From contig CP109468.1 of NCBI GenBank assembly GCA_036227345.1, positions 5,394,001 to 5,458,000 on the forward strand: a stretch of DNA of 64,000 nt, in the 5' to 3' direction. This DNA comes from Streptomyces sp. NBC_01463. Its GTDB lineage: Bacteria; Actinomycetota; Actinomycetes; Streptomycetales; Streptomycetaceae. This document shows, in pieces, positions 34,575 through 44,740 of the stretch; position 1 is the first letter of the stretch; every line of letters starts with the position of its first letter. A program made the position numbers and the translations under genes. The notes under the pieces were generated by a model, which saw only the letters and a list, made by a program, of their open reading frames with translations, did not search any database and was not told the DNA's origin.

Positions 34575-35725
34575 CAGGACGGACGGGAAGCGTGACTCGA
34601 CGGACCGGACCTGCTCCATCCAGGAACGACGGCCGGGGCAGGGCGGCCGTCCTGGGCGCCGTCCTGCTGGCCGCGCTCCTGCCCGCCCTGCTGCTGACCG
34701 CGACCGGGGCCGGGGCGGCGGCCCGGAGCGCGGCCGACCCGAAACCGGTGGTCACGCTCTCGCAGAAGCAGGCGGGCAAGGGCGGCGAGGTCACCGTCCG
34801 GGGCACGGGCTGGCGGCCCGGCACCCTGCTCATGATGCTGGTCTGCGGGCAGTCCACCCCCGCGCGCGGCGTGATCGGCGGCACCAACTCCTGCGCCAAC
34901 GCGGACGGCCGCGCCGTCACCACCGACAAGAAGGGCGCCTTCGCCAAGAAGCTGCCGGTCGCCGAGCCACCGGTGCCGTGCCCCTGCGTGGTCCACGTCG
35001 CCACGGTCACCGGCGAACAGTCCCTCGCGGACGCGGTGTTCGTGGTCGCGGGCCATCCGGTCGCCGCCCTGCCGAAGCAGACGGGCGACGGGAAGCTCGC
35101 CGTCCTCGCCGCCACCCGCCTGGAGGGCGACAGCTCCATCCTCACCTGGTTCGGCGCCCCGCCGTCCCGCCGGCTCGTCTTCACGGTCGGCAATCTGGGC
35201 TCCGCCCCGGTCAAGGACCCGGTCTTCCAGGTCGGGACCGCACACGGCGTCTTCGCCGCGCAGTGGGAGGAACGGCAGTGGCGCGGGACCGTCGAGCCCG
35301 GCCGCAAGGCGCGTATCGAACTGCCCGTCGAGCTGACGGCCGGCGCCCACGGCGACTACCAGATCTCACTGAAGTACGGCACGAAGGTGCTGGCCGAGCA
35401 GCCGTGGGGAGTCGGCCGCCCCTGGGGCGTGACGCTCTTCTGGATCCTGCTCTGCCTCGTCGTGCCCGCGGCCGTCTTCCGCATCGGCATGGCGGTCGTC
35501 GACAAGGTACGGCCGCGCACCGCGCACGCGGCGGGCCGGCGCAGGCGGGGGCCGTCCCCACGCGCCGGCGTGAGCGTGAGACTCCCGAAGCTGCGGCGCG
35601 CACCGGCGCAGGCCACCGGTCCCGCGCCCGCCACGGGCCCCGATACCACCACGGCCGCACTGCCGTGGTTCACCCCTGATTCCGCACCGTCAGAGCACAG
35701 CCCGACGACGAAGGGACATTCGTGA
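34571..35725 (+). CDS. Exported membrane protein with neocarzinostatin-like domain
   Basis: The 384-aa protein starts at GTG 34571, overlapping the previous stop. After a membrane-spanning signal (residues 22-45) comes a domain resembling the neocarzinostatin fold: LSQKQAGKGGEVTVRGTGWRPGT, then paired Cys in MLVCGQ, NSCAN and CPCVVHV that could form disulfides. A second beta-rich domain of about 130 residues follows (VFTVGNLGSAPVKDPVF), then a membrane helix (WILLCLVVPAAVFRIG) and a proline/arginine-rich cytoplasmic tail of about 80 residues. The first domain match is by eye. Its stop overlaps the next start. Confidence 0.72.
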   Translation: MTGRTGSVTRRTGPAPSRNDGRGRAAVLGAVLLAALLPALLLTATGAGAAARSAADPKPVVTLSQKQAGKGGEVTVRGTGWRPGTLLMMLVCGQSTPARGVIGGTNSCANADGRAVTTDKKGAFAKKLPVAEPPVPCPCVVHVATVTGEQSLADAVFVVAGHPVAALPKQTGDGKLAVLAATRLEGDSSILTWFGAPPSRRLVFTVGNLGSAPVKDPVFQVGTAHGVFAAQWEERQWRGTVEPGRKARIELPVELTAGAHGDYQISLKYGTKVLAEQPWGVGRPWGVTLFWILLCLVVPAAVFRIGMAVVDKVRPRTAHAAGRRRRGPSPRAGVSVRLPKLRRAPAQATGPAPATGPDTTTAALPWFTPDSAPSEHSPTTKGHS

Positions 35726-37116
35726 GTACGCAACGCAGGACGGTCGCGGCGGGAGTCGCGATGATGATCGGCGGGGCGGGCATGCTGCTGGCCGCGAGCC
35801 CGGCCCAGGCCGCCGACATCTCGTACAAGACGGAGTGCATACCCCCGGCCATCTCCGGACTGCCGGCCGTACAGGGCACCACCAAGGTGCAGCTGACCGC
35901 GCCCGCCGAGGCGAAGGTCGGGGACACCGTCGAGGTCGTGTGGAAGACGGTCCAGGCCGCCTCCAACAACCCCGACGTCCTCGACCTCGACAAGGACACC
36001 GTCAAGCCGACCGGCACCATCAAGCTGGGCGGCGCCGCCACCGGCGACCTGAAGATGGAGGGCCCGCGGCAGAACCCGGCGATCCCCAAGAACAGCCCGA
36101 TGATCCTGCCGGACATGAAGGGCTCGCTGAAGCTGGAGAAGGCGGGTGATCTGACGCTGACGCCCGACGGGTACACCATCAACGTCTCCAAGCCGATCTC
36201 CACCGACACCAAGTGCTCCCCGAAGGAGACGGTCCAGCCGGGCGCGACGATCAAGGTCACGGACGGCGGCGGCACCACCGGCGGCACGACGGCCGGGGGA
36301 ACGACCGCGGGCGGCACCACGGCGGGCGGCACCACGGCCGGTGGCACGACGGCCGGCGGAACCACCGCGGGCGGCACCACCACCTCGGGCGGCACCACCT
36401 CGGGCGGTACGACGGCCGGTGGCACCACCTCAGGCGGTACGGCCTCCGGCGGCAGCGGCGGCGCCACCGACTTCCCGGGCAAGGAGGTCGCCGTCAACTT
36501 CACCTGCAAGTCGCCGGGTCCGCCGGACATCGCGGGCAAGGTGACGATCAACGCGAAGAAGAGCGGCGGCAGCTACGGGCTCACGGTCAAGACCGCCAAG
36601 GGCGTCATGAACAGCCCCGCGGACCTGCCGGCCGGTGCGCTCAAGCCGTCCATGCAGATCGTGGTCGGCGGCGCCGACAAGGGTTCGGTGAAGGTCACCG
36701 GGCCCGGCAACCCGGAGCCCCTGAAGACGGGCAAGCCCGTCGACCTGCCCGACATGACCGGGACGTACAAGCCGGGCGCCTCCGGCAAGTCGACCCTGAC
36801 TCCCGGCACCCTGACGATCGACGTCACGCTGGGCGCCTCGAAGATCAACATCCCGTGCACGGTCAAGGGCGCCACGAAGGCGTCCCTCGAACTCGACACC
36901 ACCGCCCAGCAGGGCGGCGCGTCGGGCGGTGACACCGCGGGCTCCGGCGGAGCGGCGGCGGCGGGCGGCGGCACGGCCTCCGGCGGGCTCGCGGCCACCG
37001 GGGCCGAGGACAACGGGTCCCTGCGCGCACTCGGCCTGGTCGCCGGCACGGCGATCCTGCTGGGCGGCGCCGTGTTCACGTTCACCCCGTGGCGCAGGCT
37101 GCGCACCGGCCGCTGA
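35722..37116 (+). CDS. LAATG-anchored two-domain surface protein
   Basis: The 464-aa protein starts at GTG 35722. It has a signal peptide (cleavage near AQAA-D), a first domain (about residues 35-180), a Gly/Thr linker built from GGTTA and GGTTS repeats (about 183-247), a second domain starting VAVNFTCKSPG (about 255-385), and a sorting signal with LAATG at 423-427, a hydrophobic helix and RRLRTGR. LAXTG is the class E sortase motif common in Streptomyces. Both domains share K-x-G-G-A-D/A-x-G and L-P-D-M-x-G-x-Y/L patterns with the LPKTG protein. It closes the operon; a perfect terminator follows. Confidence 0.87.
   Translation: MSTQRRTVAAGVAMMIGGAGMLLAASPAQAADISYKTECIPPAISGLPAVQGTTKVQLTAPAEAKVGDTVEVVWKTVQAASNNPDVLDLDKDTVKPTGTIKLGGAATGDLKMEGPRQNPAIPKNSPMILPDMKGSLKLEKAGDLTLTPDGYTINVSKPISTDTKCSPKETVQPGATIKVTDGGGTTGGTTAGGTTAGGTTAGGTTAGGTTAGGTTAGGTTTSGGTTSGGTTAGGTTSGGTASGGSGGATDFPGKEVAVNFTCKSPGPPDIAGKVTINAKKSGGSYGLTVKTAKGVMNSPADLPAGALKPSMQIVVGGADKGSVKVTGPGNPEPLKTGKPVDLPDMTGTYKPGASGKSTLTPGTLTIDVTLGASKINIPCTVKGATKASLELDTTAQQGGASGGDTAGSGGAAAAGGGTASGGLAATGAEDNGSLRALGLVAGTAILLGGAVFTFTPWRRLRTGR
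36268..36453 (+). repeat. 15-bp tandem repeat coding GGTT(A/S)
   Basis: About twelve 15-bp units, each roughly GGCGGCACCACGGCC with silent variation, encode the linker of the LAATG protein. The repeat could shrink or expand in frame without breaking the gene. Confidence 0.8.
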
Positions 37117-37140
37117 GCTGAGGCGCGTACGCACACGGAA

Positions 37141-37176
37141 GGGGCCGCCGCACCGTGGAGACGGTGCGGCGGCCCC
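37141..37176. terminator. Terminator after surface operon
   Basis: GGGGCCGCCGCACCGT (37141-37156) pairs perfectly with 37161-37176 over a 4-nt loop, between convergent genes. Confidence 0.88.
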
Positions 37177-37195
37177 TGTGCGCGGAACGGGAGGG

Positions 37196-38692
37196 TCAGC
37201 CCGCGTCGCTCATGTGCTGGGTGACCTTCCTGCGGTACATCCAGATGCCGACACCGGCGATGACCGCGAGGACCGCCTCGAAGGCGACCGCCCCCGTGGT
37301 GTTCAGGTCGACGCCGAGCTGCGGGGAGGTGAGCAGACCGGTCACCGAGTCGCCCGCGGTGACCGCGAGGAACCAGACACCCATCATCTGGGAGCTGTAC
37401 TTCGCCGGAGCCATCTTCGTGGTGACCGACAGGCCGACCGGGGAGAGGCAGAGCTCGGCGACCGTCTGGATGAAGTAGATCGCGACCAGCCACATCGGGC
37501 TGACCCGGCCGCCGTTGGCGGCGGTGTCGATCAGCGGGATCATGAAGACCACGAACGAGATGCCGATCAGCACGAGGCTGGAGGCGAACTTGACGGCGGT
37601 GCTCGGCTCCTTGCCGCGCTTGTTCAGCCACAGCCAGCCCGAGGCGACCACGGGGGCGATCGCCATGATGAAGACCGGGTTCAGCGACTGGTACCAGGAC
37701 GTCGGGAAGTCGAAGCCGAACAGGGTGTTCGTCGTCGAGTTCTCGCCGAAGATCGACAGGGTCGAGCCGTTCTGGTCGTAGATCATCCAGAAGACGGCGG
37801 CGACCACGAAGAACCAGATGTAGCCCGACAGCTTGGACTGCTCGGTGGTCGTCAGTTCCTTGTCGCGCTTCATGCGCACCAGCACGGCGACCGGGATGAT
37901 CAGGCCGGCGACGGTGATCGGCAGCAGCGCCCAGTCGGCGAAGTTACCGGTGACGGCGAGCAGGGTGTAGAAGACGCCCGCGACGATCAGCCAGACCAGA
38001 CCCTTGCGCAGGACGGAGCGCTTCTCCTGCTCCGTCGCCGGGGTGGAGACGACATCGCTCTCCGGGCTCAGGTGGCGGGTGCCGAGCATGAACTGGGCGA
38101 GGCCCAGCGCCATGCCGATCGCGGCGAGCGCGAAGCCGAAGTGCCAGTTCACGTTCTCGCCGACGGTGCCGATGGTCAGCGGGGCGAGGAAGGCGCCGAT
38201 GTTGATGCCGATGTAGAAGAGCGTGAAGCCGCCGTCACGGCGCGGATCCTCCGGGCCCTTGTAGAGGTGGCCGACCATCGTGGAGATGTTGGCCTTCAGC
38301 AGGCCGGAACCGAGCGCGACGAGCACGAGCCCCGCGAAGAACGTCGCGGAATTGGGCACGGCGAGCGTGATGTGGCCCAGGATGACCACGCCGCCGCCGA
38401 TGGCGACCGTCTTGCGCGGCCCCCAGAAGCGGTCGGCCATCCAGCCGCCGGGCATGGCGAGCAGGTAGACCATCGCCATGTAGACGGAGTAGATCGCCGT
38501 CGCGGTGGTGGCGCTCATGTGCATGCCACCGGGCGCGATCAGGTAGAGCGGGAGCAGCGCCTTCATGCCGTAGAAGCTGTACCGCTCCCACATCTCGGTC
38601 ATGAAGAGCGTGGCCAGGCCGCGGGGGTGGCCGAAGAACGTCTTCTCGCCGCCCGCGGTGCTCGCCGGGTCCTTCGTCAGGCTGGACGCCAT
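37196..38692 (-). CDS. Proton-dependent oligopeptide transporter (POT family)
   Basis: The 498-aa major-facilitator protein has about fourteen hydrophobic helices. POT signatures are clear: TEMWERYSFYGMKALLPLYL at the N-terminus (the ExxER motif that handles protons) and the PTR2 pattern FTLFYIGINIGAFLAPL near residue 160. It imports di- and tripeptides with protons. ATG 38692 is the start, preceded by AAGGATC. It stands alone, convergent with the surface operon and divergent from a two-component system. Confidence 0.93.
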   Translation of the reverse strand: MASSLTKDPASTAGGEKTFFGHPRGLATLFMTEMWERYSFYGMKALLPLYLIAPGGMHMSATTATAIYSVYMAMVYLLAMPGGWMADRFWGPRKTVAIGGGVVILGHITLAVPNSATFFAGLVLVALGSGLLKANISTMVGHLYKGPEDPRRDGGFTLFYIGINIGAFLAPLTIGTVGENVNWHFGFALAAIGMALGLAQFMLGTRHLSPESDVVSTPATEQEKRSVLRKGLVWLIVAGVFYTLLAVTGNFADWALLPITVAGLIIPVAVLVRMKRDKELTTTEQSKLSGYIWFFVVAAVFWMIYDQNGSTLSIFGENSTTNTLFGFDFPTSWYQSLNPVFIMAIAPVVASGWLWLNKRGKEPSTAVKFASSLVLIGISFVVFMIPLIDTAANGGRVSPMWLVAIYFIQTVAELCLSPVGLSVTTKMAPAKYSSQMMGVWFLAVTAGDSVTGLLTSPQLGVDLNTTGAVAFEAVLAVIAGVGIWMYRRKVTQHMSDAG

Positions 38693-39111
38693 GATCGATC
38701 CTTGCTTGGTCGGGACGCGTCGCCTCGTGAGCGGTACGCGCCCGGTGGGGGGAGGCCGGCACCGACGCGGGTACGCCCACCACGTCGGGATCCACACCCG
38801 TTCCGCCCTCGTCGGCGTACGGGCCCGGCCCACAGGTCATTCACTGGACTTCCGGGCCGGCGGGTACCGGCCCCGCACACAGAAGAGACCCTCGGCGTTA
38901 AGAGCTGCCCAAGGGTCCTTGAGTAGTGCAACAGGCGTTGAAACACCATACGACACGACTGAGCGGGATATGAAAGGACTTGAGACATGGATCACAGGTC
39001 CAGGAGCGGACACACTCCCACATTCGAAGGTCCGGGTGCGAGCGGGGCGCAGACCCGCAGGGCTTCTGGATCACCTCACTCGTTGTCGTCCACGCGGACT
39101 ACCATCACTGC
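38693..39111. other. Divergent intergenic region, no gene seen
   Basis: This 419-bp gap separates the POT transporter and the response regulator. I found one weak inverted repeat (GACCCT at 38887-38892 with AGGGTC at 38912-38917) and no clear promoter boxes. A TACCAT at 39100-39105 could be a -10 for a leaderless response-regulator mRNA. Confidence 0.4.
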
Positions 39112-39789
<678 letters not shown>

Positions 39790-39804
39790 CGTACAGAAGC
39801 AGTC

Positions 39805-41073
39805 ATGCGCCGAAGACTGATCAACTCCACCCTCGCCGTGGTGCTCGTGGTGATCGCCGTCTTCGGCGTCTCCCTCGTCATCGTGGAGACCCGCACCATC
39901 AGCAGCAGCGCCCAGGAGAGCGTCGACTCCGAGGCGCTGCGGCTGATCAGTGTCATCGAGAGCCGCCTCCTGGGTGCCGAGCGGATCAACCCCGGAGTGC
40001 TGGCCGAACAGATCGACGACAAGCGCTACGCCCTGGTCAAGATGCCCGGCCGCGCCCCCATCGAGGTCGGCGACCGCCCGGGCGGCAGTGTGATCAGCGC
40101 CACGGAGGAGGGCGAGCACGGCGAGAAGGTCACCGTCGAGGAGTCCCGCTCCGCCGTCACCCGTGAGGTCGGCCGCACCCTGATGATCATCGGCGCGGTG
40201 GCGCTGCTGGCCATCGTCTCCGCCGTGCTCCTCGCCGTACGCCAGGCCAACAAGCTGGCCTCCCCGCTCACCGACCTCGCCGAGACCGCGGAACGCCTGG
40301 GCTCGGGCGACCCGCGCCCGCGCCACAAGCGGTACGGGGTGCCGGAGCTGGACCGGGTCGCCGACGTCCTGGACTCCTCCGCCGAACGGATCGCCCGGAT
40401 GCTGACCGCGGAGCGCCGGCTCGCCGCCGACGCCTCCCACCAGCTCCGTACGCCGCTCACCGCCCTCTCCATGCGCATCGAGGAGATCTCGGTGACCGAC
40501 GACCCGGAGACGGTGAAGGAGGAGGCGAACATCGCCCTCACCCAGGTCGAGCGCCTCACGGACGTGGTCCAGCGGCTGCTGACCAACGCCCGGGACCCGC
40601 GGACCGGCTCCGCCGTCGTCTTCGACCTCGACGAGATCGTCAAGCAGCAGATCGAGGAGTGGCGCCCGGCCTACCGGAGCGAGGGACGGGCCATCGTCTG
40701 CTCCGGCAAGCACGGACTGAGCGCCGTCGGCACGCCCGGCGCGGTCGCGCAGGTGCTGGCCGCGCTGATCGAGAACTCACTCATGCACGGCGGCGGCACG
40801 GTCGCGCTGCGCACCCGGGTCACCGGGAACCAGGCGGTCATCGAGGTGACGGACGAGGGCCCCGGGGTCCCCGCGGACCTGGGCGCGCGGATCTTCGAGC
40901 GGACCATCAGCGGCCGCAACTCGACGGGCATCGGCCTCGCGGTCGCCCGCGACCTGGCGGAGGCGGACGGCGGCCGCCTCGAACTGCTCCAGCAGCAGCC
41001 GCCGGTCTTCGCGCTGTTCCTCAGCAGCCAGGTGGCCCAGAACAGAAAAGAACCGGAACGCCCGGTGAGGTGA
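39805..41073 (+). CDS. Sensor histidine kinase
   Basis: The 422-aa kinase has two membrane helices (about 8-28 and 125-146) flanking a 95-residue extracellular sensor region, a HAMP domain (LTDLAETAERLGSGDP), and a HisKA domain with the phosphorylated His212 in ADASHQLRTPLTAL. The ATPase domain shows ALIENSLMHGG, VTDEGPGVP and NSTGIGLAVARDLAEADGG. It phosphorylates the response regulator encoded just upstream. The sensor part is rich in Glu/Ser and gives no clue to the signal. Confidence 0.93.
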   Translation: MRRRLINSTLAVVLVVIAVFGVSLVIVETRTISSSAQESVDSEALRLISVIESRLLGAERINPGVLAEQIDDKRYALVKMPGRAPIEVGDRPGGSVISATEEGEHGEKVTVEESRSAVTREVGRTLMIIGAVALLAIVSAVLLAVRQANKLASPLTDLAETAERLGSGDPRPRHKRYGVPELDRVADVLDSSAERIARMLTAERRLAADASHQLRTPLTALSMRIEEISVTDDPETVKEEANIALTQVERLTDVVQRLLTNARDPRTGSAVVFDLDEIVKQQIEEWRPAYRSEGRAIVCSGKHGLSAVGTPGAVAQVLAALIENSLMHGGGTVALRTRVTGNQAVIEVTDEGPGVPADLGARIFERTISGRNSTGIGLAVARDLAEADGGRLELLQQQPPVFALFLSSQVAQNRKEPERPVR

Positions 41074-41098
41074 CCGGGGGCAGTCCGGTGGGGAAGTC

Positions 41099-41692
41099 CT
41101 AGCGCCGGGCCGGATCGGCGGCCTCGACTCGGACCGCGGGCGCGGGAACGGTCGTGCCCCGCCCCTGCTGCACGAAGTCGTCCGGGCTCAGCACCGGCTC
41201 TTTGTCAGGCAGCGCCCGGAAGACCCACGTCCGGTAGGACCAGAAGCGGAACAGCGTCGCGATGCCGATGCCGATGATCTTGAAGACATTGCTCTGCACC
41301 GGGCTGTTCCAGCCGAAGCCGTAGGTCGCCGCGTACAGCACACCGGTCTCGATGACCGCACCCACCGCGCTGAACAGCAGGAACAGCGTCAGCTCCCGGG
41401 TCCGGCCGCTCTTGTCGCGGTCCCGGTACGTCCAGTAGCGGAAGCCGACGTAGTTGCAGAGGATCGCGACGAACGTCGCCAGCAGACCCGCCCGCACCGT
41501 CGGAATGTCCGTGTACCGCCACAGCAGGTTGGATACGGCGATATTGACGACCAGGCCGATCGCGCCGACGACGCCGAACTTGGCGACCTCCCGGGCCAGC
41601 AGATCCAGCCGGGCCCGCAGTGCGCCCCGTTCGCTCATGGTGATCGCTAGCCCGTCTGTCGGTTCGGCTCCAGGTTCCGTCAACCCAGCCAT
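41099..41692 (-). CDS. GtrA family membrane protein
   Basis: The 197-aa protein has four membrane helices in the GtrA pattern (FGVVGAIGLVVNIAVSNLLW, AGLLATFVAILCNYVGFRYWTYRD, LFLLFSAVGAVIETGVLYA, NVFKIIGIGIATLFRFWSYRTWVF). GtrA proteins are linked to transfer of sugars across the membrane, often on a polyprenyl carrier, for cell-wall glycosylation. The start at ATG 41692 gives 197 residues; an ATG at 41638 (MSERGAL) would give 179 and is equally plausible. A C-terminal hydrophilic tail of about 40 residues (EPVLSPDDFVQQ) is an extension. Confidence 0.87.
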   Translation of the reverse strand: MAGLTEPGAEPTDGLAITMSERGALRARLDLLAREVAKFGVVGAIGLVVNIAVSNLLWRYTDIPTVRAGLLATFVAILCNYVGFRYWTYRDRDKSGRTRELTLFLLFSAVGAVIETGVLYAATYGFGWNSPVQSNVFKIIGIGIATLFRFWSYRTWVFRALPDKEPVLSPDDFVQQGRGTTVPAPAVRVEAADPARR

Positions 41693-41835
41693 GCTAACCA
41701 GGCCGCCCGTCGGCTGCCCGTGAGTACCGGTGGAGGTGTGGCGAGGCTGTGACACCCGCCACCCGGCCGGGTGCCCGCTCCCCGGGCCCCGGGGCATCGT
41801 CGGACGGTCCCGGAGGGTGCGGATACCCTGGAGGA

Positions 41836-42975
41836 GTGACGTTCCCGGTAGTCGGCATGGTCGGTGGCGGTCAGCTCGCCCGTATGACCCACGAGGCGGG
41901 CATCCCCCTCGGCATCAAGTTCAAGCTCCTCAGTGACACCGCGCAGGACTCGGCGGCCCAGGTGGTGAGCGAAGTCGTCGTGGGCGACTATCGCGACCTG
42001 GAGACGCTGCGCGCCTTCGCGCGCGGCTGTGACGTGATCACCTTCGATCACGAGCACGTGCCCACCGAGCACCTGCGGGCCCTGGAGGCGGACGGCATCC
42101 CCGTGCGCCCCGGCCCCGACGCCCTGGTGCACGCCCAGGACAAGGGGGTGATGCGCGCGAAACTCACCGAGATCGGCGCGCCCTGCCCCCGCCACCGCAT
42201 CGTGAAGGACCCGGCCGACGCCGCGGCCTTCGCCGAGGAGGCGGGCGGCTTCCCGGTCATCCTCAAGACCGTGCGCGGCGGCTACGACGGCAAGGGCGTC
42301 TGGGTGGTCCGCTCCGAGGCGGACGCGGCCGACCCCTTCCGGGCCGGTGTCCCGGTCCTCGCCGAGGAGAAGGTCGACTTCGTACGGGAGCTGGCGGCCA
42401 ACATCGTCCGCTCGCCGCACGGCCAGGCCGTCGCCTACCCGGTCGTCGAGTCCATCCAGGTCGACGGCGTCTGCGACACGGTCATCGCCCCGGCCCCCGA
42501 GCTGGACGAGCGGCTCGCGGGCGAGGCACAGCAGCTCGCCCTGCGGATCGCGGCGGAGCTCGGTGTCGTCGGCCACCTGGCCGTCGAGCTCTTCGAGACC
42601 CGCGACGGGCAGATCCTCGTCAACGAACTGGCGATGCGCCCGCACAACTCCGGGCACTGGACCCAGGACGGCGCGATCACCTCGCAGTTCGCCAACCACG
42701 TCCGGGCCGTCCTGGACCTCCCGCTCGGCGACCCGCGCCCGCGCGCCACCTGGACGGTCATGTCCAACGTGCTGGGCGGCGACTTCCCGGACATGTACCA
42801 GGCCTACCTGCACTGCATGGCCCGCGACCCGCAGCTCAAGATCCACATGTACGGCAAGGACGTGAAGCCCGGCCGCAAGGTCGGCCACGTCAACACCTAC
42901 GGCGACGATCTGGCGGACGTGCGCGAGCGCGCCCGGCACGCGGCCGACTACCTGCGAGGAACGATCACCGAATGA
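41836..42975 (+). CDS. purK: 5-(carboxyamino)imidazole ribonucleotide synthase
   Basis: The 379-aa ATP-grasp enzyme carboxylates AIR to N5-CAIR in purine synthesis. It begins [19 protein letters not shown], and the ATP-grasp core shows [18 protein letters not shown] near residue 150 and [30 protein letters not shown] near 255. The GTG at 41836 overlaps its GGAGGA, with a TACCCT element upstream, so the mRNA could be leaderless. Its stop overlaps purE (ATGA); the two enzymes act in sequence. Confidence 0.95.
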   Translation: MTFPVVGMVGGGQLARMTHEAGIPLGIKFKLLSDTAQDSAAQVVSEVVVGDYRDLETLRAFARGCDVITFDHEHVPTEHLRALEADGIPVRPGPDALVHAQDKGVMRAKLTEIGAPCPRHRIVKDPADAAAFAEEAGGFPVILKTVRGGYDGKGVWVVRSEADAADPFRAGVPVLAEEKVDFVRELAANIVRSPHGQAVAYPVVESIQVDGVCDTVIAPAPELDERLAGEAQQLALRIAAELGVVGHLAVELFETRDGQILVNELAMRPHNSGHWTQDGAITSQFANHVRAVLDLPLGDPRPRATWTVMSNVLGGDFPDMYQAYLHCMARDPQLKIHMYGKDVKPGRKVGHVNTYGDDLADVRERARHAADYLRGTITE

Positions 42976-43511
42976 CTTCCCCCGCCTCCACCGCGCCGGT
43001 CGTCGGCATCGTCATGGGCTCGGACTCCGACTGGCCCGTCATGGAAGCGGCGGCCAAGGCCCTCGACGAGTTCGAGATCCCCTACGAGGTCGACGTCGTC
43101 TCCGCCCACCGCATGCCGCGCGAGATGATCGCGTACGGCGAGAACGCCGCGGGCCGCGGCCTGAAGGCGGTCATCGCGGGTGCGGGCGGCGCCGCCCACC
43201 TGCCCGGCATGCTCGCCTCCGTCACCCCGCTGCCGGTCATCGGCGTGCCGGTCCCGCTGAAGTACCTGGACGGCATGGACAGCCTCATGTCCATCGTGCA
43301 GATGCCCGCCGGCATCCCGGTCGCCACCGTCTCCATCGCGGGCGCGCGCAACGCGGGCCTGCTGGCCGTCCGTATCCTCGCCGCACACGACGGCGAGCTG
43401 CGGACCCGCATGACGGAGTTCCTCTCGGACCTGAACGACCAGGCCACCGAGAAGGGCAAGCGGCTGCGCAACAAGGTCGGGAACCCCGACTCCTTCGGCT
43501 TCGGGAAGTAG
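42972..43511 (+). CDS. purE: N5-CAIR mutase
   Basis: The 179-aa class I PurE moves the carboxylate of N5-CAIR to give CAIR. The active-site loops are complete: [30 protein letters not shown] and [14 protein letters not shown]. The ATG overlaps the purK stop by 4 nt, giving coupled translation. The product is slightly longer than the usual 160-170 residues because of a basic C-terminal tail ([18 protein letters not shown]). Confidence 0.96.
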   Translation: MTSPASTAPVVGIVMGSDSDWPVMEAAAKALDEFEIPYEVDVVSAHRMPREMIAYGENAAGRGLKAVIAGAGGAAHLPGMLASVTPLPVIGVPVPLKYLDGMDSLMSIVQMPAGIPVATVSIAGARNAGLLAVRILAAHDGELRTRMTEFLSDLNDQATEKGKRLRNKVGNPDSFGFGK

Positions 43512-43516
43512 GCACC

Positions 43517-44713
43517 GTGACGGACCGGCTGGAGCACGCCCGGGAACTCCTCGCGGAGTACCCGGTCGTCGACGGGCACAACGACCTGCCGTGGGCGCTG
43601 CGCGAACAGGTCGGCTACGACCTGGCCGCCCGCGACATCGCCACCGACCAGTCGGCCCATCTGCACACCGACATCCCCCGGCTGCGTGCCGGGGGAGTCG
43701 GGGCCCAGTTCTGGTCCGTCTACGTACGGTCCGACATGGCGGGCGACGACGCCGTCGCCGCCACCCTGGAACAGATCGACGTGGTCGCCGAGCTGCTGGA
43801 GCGGTACCCCGCCGACCTGCGCCGCGCGCTGACGGCCGACGACATGGAGACGGCCCGCGCCGAGGGCCGGATCGCCTCCCTGATGGGGGCCGAGGGCGGC
43901 CACTCCATCCACAACTCGCTGGGCACCCTGCGCGCCCTGCACACCCTCGGTGTCCGCTACATGACGCTCACCCACAACGACAACATCGCGTGGGCGGACT
44001 CGGCGACGGACGCCCCGGGCGTCGGCGGACTCTCCCCGTTCGGCCACGAGGTCGTACGGGAGATGAACCGCACCGGCATGCTGGTGGACCTCTCGCACGT
44101 CGCTGCGACGACGATGCGCGACGCGCTCGCCACCTCCGCCGCACCGGTGATGTTCTCGCACTCCTCGGCGCGGGCGGTCTGCGACCATCCGCGCAACATC
44201 CCCGACGACGTCCTGGCCAAGCTCCCGGCCAACGGCGGCATCGCGATGGCGACCTTCGTGCCGAAGTTCGTGCTGCCGGAGGCCGTCGCCTGGACGATCT
44301 CCGCCGACGAGAACATGCGCGCCCAGGGACTGCACCACCTGGACACCACCGAGCGCGGGATGAAGGTCCACGCCGCGTTCGAGGCGGCGAACCCCCGCCC
44401 GATGGCGACGGTGGCCACCATCGCCGACCACCTCGACCACATGCGCGAGGCCGCCGGGATCGACCACGTAGGCATCGGCGGCGACTACGACGGCACCGCG
44501 TTCCTCCCGCAGGGCCTCCAGGACGTCGCGGGCTACCCGAACCTGATCGCGGAGCTGCTCGGCCGCGGCTGGTCCGCATCCGACCTGGCGAAGCTCACCT
44601 GGCAGAACGCCGTACGGGTGCTGCGCGCCGCCGAGGACGTGGCCCGGGACCTGCGGACCCGCCGCGGCCCCTCCCACGCGACGATCGAGCAGCTGGACGC
44701 CCCCGAGGCCTGA
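43517..44713 (+). CDS. Membrane dipeptidase (M19/renal dipeptidase family)
   Basis: The 398-aa metallohydrolase has the M19 zinc ligands: DGHNDLP near residue 20, the bridging Glu in [10 protein letters not shown] near 120, and His residues in LVDLSHV and [16 protein letters not shown]. It begins at GTG 43517, 6 nt after purE, so it is probably co-transcribed with the purine genes although functionally unrelated. M19 enzymes cleave dipeptides, including those with D-residues. No signal peptide is seen, so it is likely cytosolic. Confidence 0.9.
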   Translation: MTDRLEHARELLAEYPVVDGHNDLPWALREQVGYDLAARDIATDQSAHLHTDIPRLRAGGVGAQFWSVYVRSDMAGDDAVAATLEQIDVVAELLERYPADLRRALTADDMETARAEGRIASLMGAEGGHSIHNSLGTLRALHTLGVRYMTLTHNDNIAWADSATDAPGVGGLSPFGHEVVREMNRTGMLVDLSHVAATTMRDALATSAAPVMFSHSSARAVCDHPRNIPDDVLAKLPANGGIAMATFVPKFVLPEAVAWTISADENMRAQGLHHLDTTERGMKVHAAFEAANPRPMATVATIADHLDHMREAAGIDHVGIGGDYDGTAFLPQGLQDVAGYPNLIAELLGRGWSASDLAKLTWQNAVRVLRAAEDVARDLRTRRGPSHATIEQLDAPEA

Positions 44714-44740
44714 ACCCCCGGGGCGTCGGCCGGCCGGTTC

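Noticed and set aside
36268..36453. Tandem repeats considered as a CRISPR array
   Set aside because: The 15-bp units are contiguous, without spacers, and lie in frame inside a surface protein gene.
36929..38926. A 665-codon plus-strand frame across the POT transporter
   Set aside because: It is Asp/Gly/Arg-rich antisense sequence of the transporter gene, crosses a perfect terminator at 37141-37176 and lacks a start signal.
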